DNA of 10,140 nt from Desulfobacteraceae bacterium (GTDB lineage: Bacteria; Desulfobacterota; DSM-4660; Desulfatiglandales; Desulfatiglandaceae), in assembly GCA_030611815.1 (NCBI GenBank), contig JAUWPC010000107.1, positions 1 to 10,140 of the forward strand, read 5' to 3'. The notes under the pieces were generated by a model. That model saw only the letters and a program-made list of their open reading frames with translations. It did no database searches and was not told the origin of the DNA. This document shows positions 6,794 through 10,140 of the stretch, piece after piece. The position numbers and the translations under genes are program-made. The first letter of the stretch is position 1. The number at the start of each line of letters is the position of its first letter.

Positions 6794-6820
6794 CATATGG
6801 CATCTTTTTATTGCCATATG
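6794..6820. repeat. Hairpin CATATGGC / GCCATATG
   Basis: Perfect 8-bp arms around an 11-nt loop (ATCTTTTTATT), with further pairing CACGA/TCGTG outside an asymmetric bulge. It sits inside the putative insertion. Confidence 0.6.
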
Positions 6821-6918
6821 GCGATATCGTGGCGGGACTCTAAATACTTCAATATATTCCTGCCTGCCCCGTGGAATGCGAAGACTATTCCTCTGGGGTG
6901 GATAAAATCCTCATCTTC

Positions 6919-6940
6919 CCCGCTCAAAGTGCGGGATTTT
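6919..6940 (+). terminator. Terminator-like hairpin CCCGC/GCGGG with short T run
   Basis: A 5-bp GC stem, 7-nt loop and a following ATTTT resemble a weak intrinsic terminator. An upstream AAAATCC could lengthen the stem across a bulge. It may simply be part of the inserted element. Confidence 0.35.
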
Positions 6941-7277
6941 CGACTTGACCTTGCAAAAACTATCTCATTTCTGGATGGACACTCATTAGTCTTAGGGGGA
7001 AATTCTGAACCACTTTGATGTGGACCTTCTTGCCTATGTGACGCTGGTAAAACCTACAGAGACTTGACGGTATATTTTTGTGGTAAGTGGGTCGCCTTAC
7101 CAAACGAAAGATTGGGGGCTGTTTGGTTTATCATATCCGTCTGTAAGCAAACGCGCGGGTATGGTCAGAAAAGGGCTCCGAGAGGATAAAACATTGAAAG
7201 ATGAGTTTGATCGGATTAATCAAGATGTGACCCTTTTTCCCCACACTGCTGCCAGGGTTGTGTGATATATAATAGTT

Positions 7278-7283
7278 GGAGGA
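7278..7283 (+). promoter_or_regulatory. Ribosome binding site GGAGGA for the phosphoesterase
   Basis: GGAGGA lies 9 nt before ATG 7293, firmly fixing that start. It lies just after the last codon of the transposase remnant. Confidence 0.8.
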
Positions 7284-7292
7284 ATTGGCTAT

Positions 7293-8126
7293 ATGAGGCT
7301 GTTGTTTGTAACGGACCTGCATGGAAGCAGGTGGAAATACGAGCGGCTGTTAAAAGCGGCAAAAGGCTTTCGGGCAGATGTAGTCATCAATGGTGGTGAT
7401 ATGCTCCCCTGGAACAATGATCCCTTTAGACAGGGGGAATTCATTAGAGGCGACCTTAATGATCACTTTTCACGATTCAACTCTGCCGAGATTTATTATC
7501 TTTGCTGCCCCGGGAACGATGACCTCTGGATCTTTGATCAGCTCTTTGAGGAGACCTGCAATAAATATCCCCTGGTCATGTGCTTGGCACAACGCGCGGT
7601 TGAAGTTGGGGGTTACGAATTCATAGGTATGAACTGGGTGGTTGATTATCCGTTCCAGCTCAAGGACAGATGCAGAATGGACACAGATGACTACACATTC
7701 GATGTGCAGTTTGGAAAAGGCGTGTTATCTACACCAGAGGGCTGGAAGGGGATAGACGACTGGGTTTCCTATGCAAGAACACTCCCAACCATAGAGGAAG
7801 AGCTCAATCGGATGGTTCGTCCCAAGGATATGGCAAAGAGCGTATATGTAATTCACATGCCCCCGTGCGGCATGGAATTAGACAGAGTGTATCGCGTTGC
7901 TGACGGTGTAGGATCAAAGGCGATTTATAATTTCTTAGAGAAATATCAGCCAAGATTATCGCTGCACGGTCATATCCATGAGTCTCCTGAGATCTCAGGG
8001 CGATGGCATTCAAAACTCGGCAGGACCCTATGCGTTCAACCCGGCCAGCTTGATGAATTCACCTATGTCACTATCGACCTTTTCACTATGAAACTCAACC
8101 GAATCAAGGAACAATACGTTAATTGA
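7293..8126 (+). CDS. Calcineurin-like metallophosphoesterase with GNDD motif
   Basis: A 277-aa cytoplasmic hydrolase of the binuclear metallophosphoesterase superfamily; its substrate (phosphomonoester, diester or nucleotide) cannot be told from the sequence. The motifs appear in order: TDLHG (Asp8, His10), NGGD (Asp36), PGNDD (Asn75), VIHMPPC (His188) and HGHIH (His225, His227, His229). The third motif is normally GNH(D/E); here Asp76 takes the place of the His that serves as general acid in many members. Such substitutions occur naturally in some subfamilies and do not by themselves mean inactivity. Residues 115-165 form an insert rich in Asp and aromatics (MDTDDYTFDVQF, WKGIDDWVSYA) that may cap the active site. 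GGAGGA sits 9 nt upstream of the ATG. It appears to be monocistronic, downstream of a dead transposase. Confidence 0.9.
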   Translation: MRLLFVTDLHGSRWKYERLLKAAKGFRADVVINGGDMLPWNNDPFRQGEFIRGDLNDHFSRFNSAEIYYLCCPGNDDLWIFDQLFEETCNKYPLVMCLAQRAVEVGGYEFIGMNWVVDYPFQLKDRCRMDTDDYTFDVQFGKGVLSTPEGWKGIDDWVSYARTLPTIEEELNRMVRPKDMAKSVYVIHMPPCGMELDRVYRVADGVGSKAIYNFLEKYQPRLSLHGHIHESPEISGRWHSKLGRTLCVQPGQLDEFTYVTIDLFTMKLNRIKEQYVN

Positions 8127-8200
8127 CGGTCGGGGCTTTGTCTTGTCATGGAAATCGAATGGTGAATAGGGGGTAAGTAGGGTATAACTATCAAATATTC

Positions 8201-8227
8201 TTGACAAAATATCAGGACTTTAATAAT
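8201..8227 (+). promoter_or_regulatory. Possible sigma70-type promoter
   Basis: TTGACA (8201-8206) and AATAAT (8222-8227) with a short 15-bp spacer, on the strand of the DUF1846 gene but about 390 bp from its start. The spacing is poor and two repeats lie between, so this is weak. Confidence 0.2.
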
Positions 8228-8263
8228 CTCGCCGCTTAATGACCAAAACAGAATATTAAAGTG

Positions 8264-8410
8264 ATGAAGGGGTCATCAAATCTACTCTTGACTCTTTTAA
8301 TAACTTCTATAATAAACGAATGCCAGCAATAATCAGCCTATTTACCATGAAGACAGCTTTTAATTTCTAATGCATATCTTACTTGAGTCAAGCGTAGACC
8401 CCTTTACTCA
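8264..8410. repeat. Long imperfect inverted repeat, REP/MITE-like
   Basis: The left arm 8264-8294 contains AAGGGGTC, then TAC and CTTGACTC. The right arm 8385-8410 read in reverse complement gives AAGGGGTC-TACGCTTGACTC. The left arm has 8 extra bases (ATCAAATC) after GGGGTC. The roughly 90-bp AT-rich interior has no ORF. GGGGTC plus TTGACTC arms of this kind recall sequences near REP-associated Y1 transposases in Desulfobacterota (memory, not searched), which would fit the RAYT remnant 1 kb upstream. The right arm includes GTAG, the tetranucleotide typical of REPs. Confidence 0.6.
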
Positions 8411-8444
8411 TTGAATCAGGGCGTAAGATGTTCAAGTCATTGCT

Positions 8445-8579
8445 TGATGGTCTCGTAAAAAGTCGCAAAGTTCGAGATTTTTAGCAACACTCTTAGTGCT
8501 AACTACTTATAATAATTCGCAATTCCTAAATTCCTGAATCCCTAAATCCATGTAAAAAGGACTTTTTACATGGGCGTCA
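8445..8579 (+). repeat. 135-bp dispersed repeat, copy B
   Basis: Same length and orientation as copy A at 1535-1669. The final 35 bp (ATGTAAAAAGGACTTTTTAC... to GGGCGTCA) are nearly identical, and the palindrome has 12-bp arms here (CCATGTAAAAAG-GA-CTTTTTACATGG). Internal 8-bp units AATTCCTA-AATTCCTG-AATCCCTA are clear. The internal stem uses TTAGCA (8481-8486) with TGCTAA (8497-8502), different bases from copy A at the same place. It ends 35 bp before the DUF1846 start codon, so it would sit in that gene's leader if the promoter lies upstream. Confidence 0.8.
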
Positions 8580-8614
8580 TTTCTTGACAGTTCCTAAGGG
8601 GGAAGAGAGAAGAG

Positions 8615-10132
8615 ATGAGAACAACAACAGTTTTTGACAATGAGCTATACATAAGCGAACAGACATCCGAGATCTTAGAGAGGGTTAAGCGGTTTAATAA
8701 TAAACTATACCTCGAATTTGGGGGCAAGCTTCTTTATGATTATCATGCTTCGAGAGTATTACCCGGCTATGATCCCAATGCAAAAATGAGGCTGCTTAAC
8801 GAATTGAAAGACAAGGCCGATATCCTGCTTTGCATTTATGCCGGTGATATTGAAAGGAAAAAGATAAGGGCGGATTTCGGGATCACCTATGACTCTGATG
8901 CCCTCAAACTGATCGACGACTTGAGGGGATGGGGCGTAAATGTGCTGGGTGTCGTTATAACCCGTTTTGACAACCAACCAGCTGCTACGTTGTTCAAAAA
9001 TAAATTGGAAAGAAGAGGGATAAAAGTCTATACGCATCGATTCACAAAAGGGTATCCCACAGATGTGGAGTTGATCGTTAGTGATGAAGGATATGGAGCA
9101 AATGACTACATTGAAACGGAAAAGCCTTTGGTTATTGTTACCGGTCCCGGTCCCGGGAGCGGTAAGCTGGCTACCTGCCTTTCTCAATTATATCATGACT
9201 ACAGGAGGGGGATAAAAGCGGGCTACGCCAAATTTGAGACGTTTCCTATCTGGAATTTATCGCTTAAACACCCGCTTAATGTAGCGTATGAGGCAGCAAC
9301 CGCAGATATCGGAGATTTTAATCTGATTGATCCCTTTCACCTGGAAGCTTACCAACAGACAGCTATAAATTATAATCGTGATGTAGAGGTATTCCCTGTT
9401 TTAAAAAGAATATTAGAAAAAATCACCGGGGGTGAATCATTTTACAAATCTCCCACAGACATGGGAGTGAATCGGGTGGGTTTTGCAATAACCGATGACG
9501 ATTTCACGAGGGCGGCAGCAAAACAGGAAGTCATCAGGAGGTATTTCCGCTACCGTTGTGAGTATGTGATGGGTTTTACGGATAAGGAAACCGTCCAGAG
9601 GGTTGAGCTCTTTATCAGGGATTTCAATCTTAAGCCGGAGTACAGGAGTGTGGTTAAACCGGCGCGTGAGGCAGCTATAGAGGCACAACAGAAAGATAAG
9701 GGAAATGAGGGCATCTATTGCGGGGCAGCGATAGAATTACGGGATGGCAAGATTATCACCGGCAACAATTCTCCGCTCATGCATGCAGCATCAAGCCTTA
9801 TTATGCACGCGATAAAGCATTTAGCCGAGGTTCCCAAAAAGATAAAACTACTGCCACCCTATATAACTGACTCTGTTAGAAATCTTAAGACAGAGATCTT
9901 AAATGAAAAAGCCCTCAGCCTTGATCTGCAAGAGGCCCTGATATCCTTGAGTATCAGCGCAACCACAAATCCGGCTGCTAATTTGGCCATGGAAAAGTTA
10001 AGGGAACTTGAGGGGTGTGAGGTCCATATTACCCATATGCCAACCCCTGGCGATGAGGCGGGCCTAAGGCGTTTAGGCGTGAACCTGACCAGTGATCCGA
10101 ATTTTTCCACAAAGGATCTTTTTATTCCCTGA
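8615..10132 (+). CDS. DUF1846 family protein
   Basis: A full-length 505-aa member of the DUF1846 family (about 495-505 aa), a conserved cytoplasmic protein of undetermined function. Recognition rests on the N-terminal IL(E)RVKRFNNKLYLEFGGKL, then DHASR-like DYHASRVLPGYDPNAK, KADILLCIYAGDIERKKIR, the glycine-rich VTGPGPGSGKLATCLSQLYHD (about 175-195), the KFETFPIWNLSLKHPLN segment, SPTDMGVN and the C-terminal HMPTPGDEAGLRRLG. The Gly-rich loop looks nucleotide-binding but is not a proper Walker A: Pro178 stands where the first Gly should be, and Leu follows the GK. No signal peptide or membrane helix is present. The ATG at 8615 is preceded by purine-rich GGGGGAAGAGAG. There is no partner gene in the window, and repeat copy B lies immediately upstream. 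An ATP- or nucleotide-linked enzyme role is inference only. Confidence 0.9.
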   Translation: MRTTTVFDNELYISEQTSEILERVKRFNNKLYLEFGGKLLYDYHASRVLPGYDPNAKMRLLNELKDKADILLCIYAGDIERKKIRADFGITYDSDALKLIDDLRGWGVNVLGVVITRFDNQPAATLFKNKLERRGIKVYTHRFTKGYPTDVELIVSDEGYGANDYIETEKPLVIVTGPGPGSGKLATCLSQLYHDYRRGIKAGYAKFETFPIWNLSLKHPLNVAYEAATADIGDFNLIDPFHLEAYQQTAINYNRDVEVFPVLKRILEKITGGESFYKSPTDMGVNRVGFAITDDDFTRAAAKQEVIRRYFRYRCEYVMGFTDKETVQRVELFIRDFNLKPEYRSVVKPAREAAIEAQQKDKGNEGIYCGAAIELRDGKIITGNNSPLMHAASSLIMHAIKHLAEVPKKIKLLPPYITDSVRNLKTEILNEKALSLDLQEALISLSISATTNPAANLAMEKLRELEGCEVHITHMPTPGDEAGLRRLGVNLTSDPNFSTKDLFIP

Positions 10133-10140
10133 CAAAGGCA

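Larger units (their letters stand above)
6776..6958. mobile_element. Putative 177-bp hairpin-rich insertion inside the transposase remnant
   Basis: GCAAAA occurs at 6776-6781 and 6953-6958, 177 bp apart and in the same frame. Removing one copy plus the intervening DNA joins SRGNEQ to AKTISFLDGHS, which is close to the uninterrupted family pattern (RGNExxxIFxDDxD). The insert has no stop in that frame. It carries the hairpin CATATGGC-N11-GCCATATG (6794-6820), with outer CACGA/TCGTG, and a second hairpin, CCCGC-TCAAAGT-GCGGG followed by ATTTT (6919-6940). No clear terminal inverted repeats were found, so the class is unknown. A 6-bp direct repeat can also arise by chance. Confidence 0.4.
6725..7265 (+). 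pseudogene. Decayed REP-associated Y1 transposase (RAYT/TnpA-REP)
   Basis: Three pieces of a Y1 (HUH) REP transposase occur in order. The N-terminal piece (6725-6781) reads KFREVLYRVLSRGNEQAK, matching the family's 'alYHVmsRGNer' opening; no start codon remains. The middle piece (7011-7064) reads HFDVDLLAYVTLVKPTET, matching 'FDVDLxAYVLMxNHFHLLVxTP' but with the HUH residues deleted, and ends in an in-frame TGA. The C-terminal piece (about 7100-7220) reads GLFGLSYPSVSKRAG and then REDKTLKDEFDRI, matching the family's C-terminal helix-turn-helix-like end. The N-terminal frame differs from the middle and C-terminal frame, so there is also a frameshift near 7000. A 177-bp in-frame insertion splits the N-terminal piece. 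The protein cannot be active. The family link comes from motif memory. Confidence 0.7.

Noticed and set aside
7080..7265. Independent small gene of 61 aa
   Set aside because: Its sequence matches the C-terminal end of a REP-associated transposase and is in frame with the preceding middle fragment, so it is part of the pseudogene.
8759..9187. 142-aa minus-strand reading frame
   Set aside because: Shadow of the DUF1846 gene, with no motif or ribosome binding site.

Overview
The window looks like a piece of chromosome from a moderate-GC bacterium, most plausibly a sulfate-reducer-type Desulfobacterota (former Deltaproteobacteria). This is inference. It rests on the long, archease-linked RtcB, the small Cys-rich 'CCRQCKFYD' protein, the paired HEAT and HD-GYP genes, and intergenic junk typical of that group: degenerate AAAGTG and AATTCCT tandem units and TIR-bearing short repeats. 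It is not a phage or plasmid segment. No rRNA, tRNA or CRISPR array was seen.

Layout. (1) 1-2107, minus strand: an RNA-ligation pair, archease followed by rtcB, which runs off the left edge about 3-4 codons before its expected end. A 135-bp dispersed repeat separates the two genes. (2) 2168-2446, plus strand, divergent from archease: a small Cys-rich zinc-ribbon-like protein. (3) 2447-2829: a gene-free stretch holding a 192-bp fold-back element with perfect 18-bp ends and an apparent TA target duplication, next to a solitary end of the 135-bp repeat. (4) 2830-5969, plus strand: two translationally coupled genes, a HEAT-repeat protein and an HD-GYP phosphohydrolase, whose N-terminal regions look related. 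A strong terminator lies downstream at about 6047-6087. (5) 6320-7265: an AT-richer, decayed zone with a short ORF resembling the C-terminal part of a PLD-like protein, then a broken REP-associated Y1 transposase (RAYT) gene that has lost its HUH motif and contains an in-frame 177-bp hairpin-rich insertion. (6) 7293-8126: an intact calcineurin-like metallophosphoesterase with an unusual GNDD motif. (7) 8127-8614: gene-free, with a long inverted repeat (8264-8410) and the second copy of the 135-bp repeat. (8) 8615-10132: an intact DUF1846 protein.

How the parts fit: RtcB and archease form a known functional pair for 3'-phosphate/5'-OH RNA ligation. The HEAT and HD-GYP genes form a likely cyclic-di-nucleotide signalling module, in which the HEAT protein may be a partner or scaffold sharing an input domain with the enzyme. 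The intergenic regions are colonised by at least three kinds of small non-autonomous repeat, and the RAYT remnant is a candidate former mobiliser for one of them. No obvious defence or biosynthetic system is visible. The least described items are the HEAT/HD-GYP shared-domain module and the short structured repeats.
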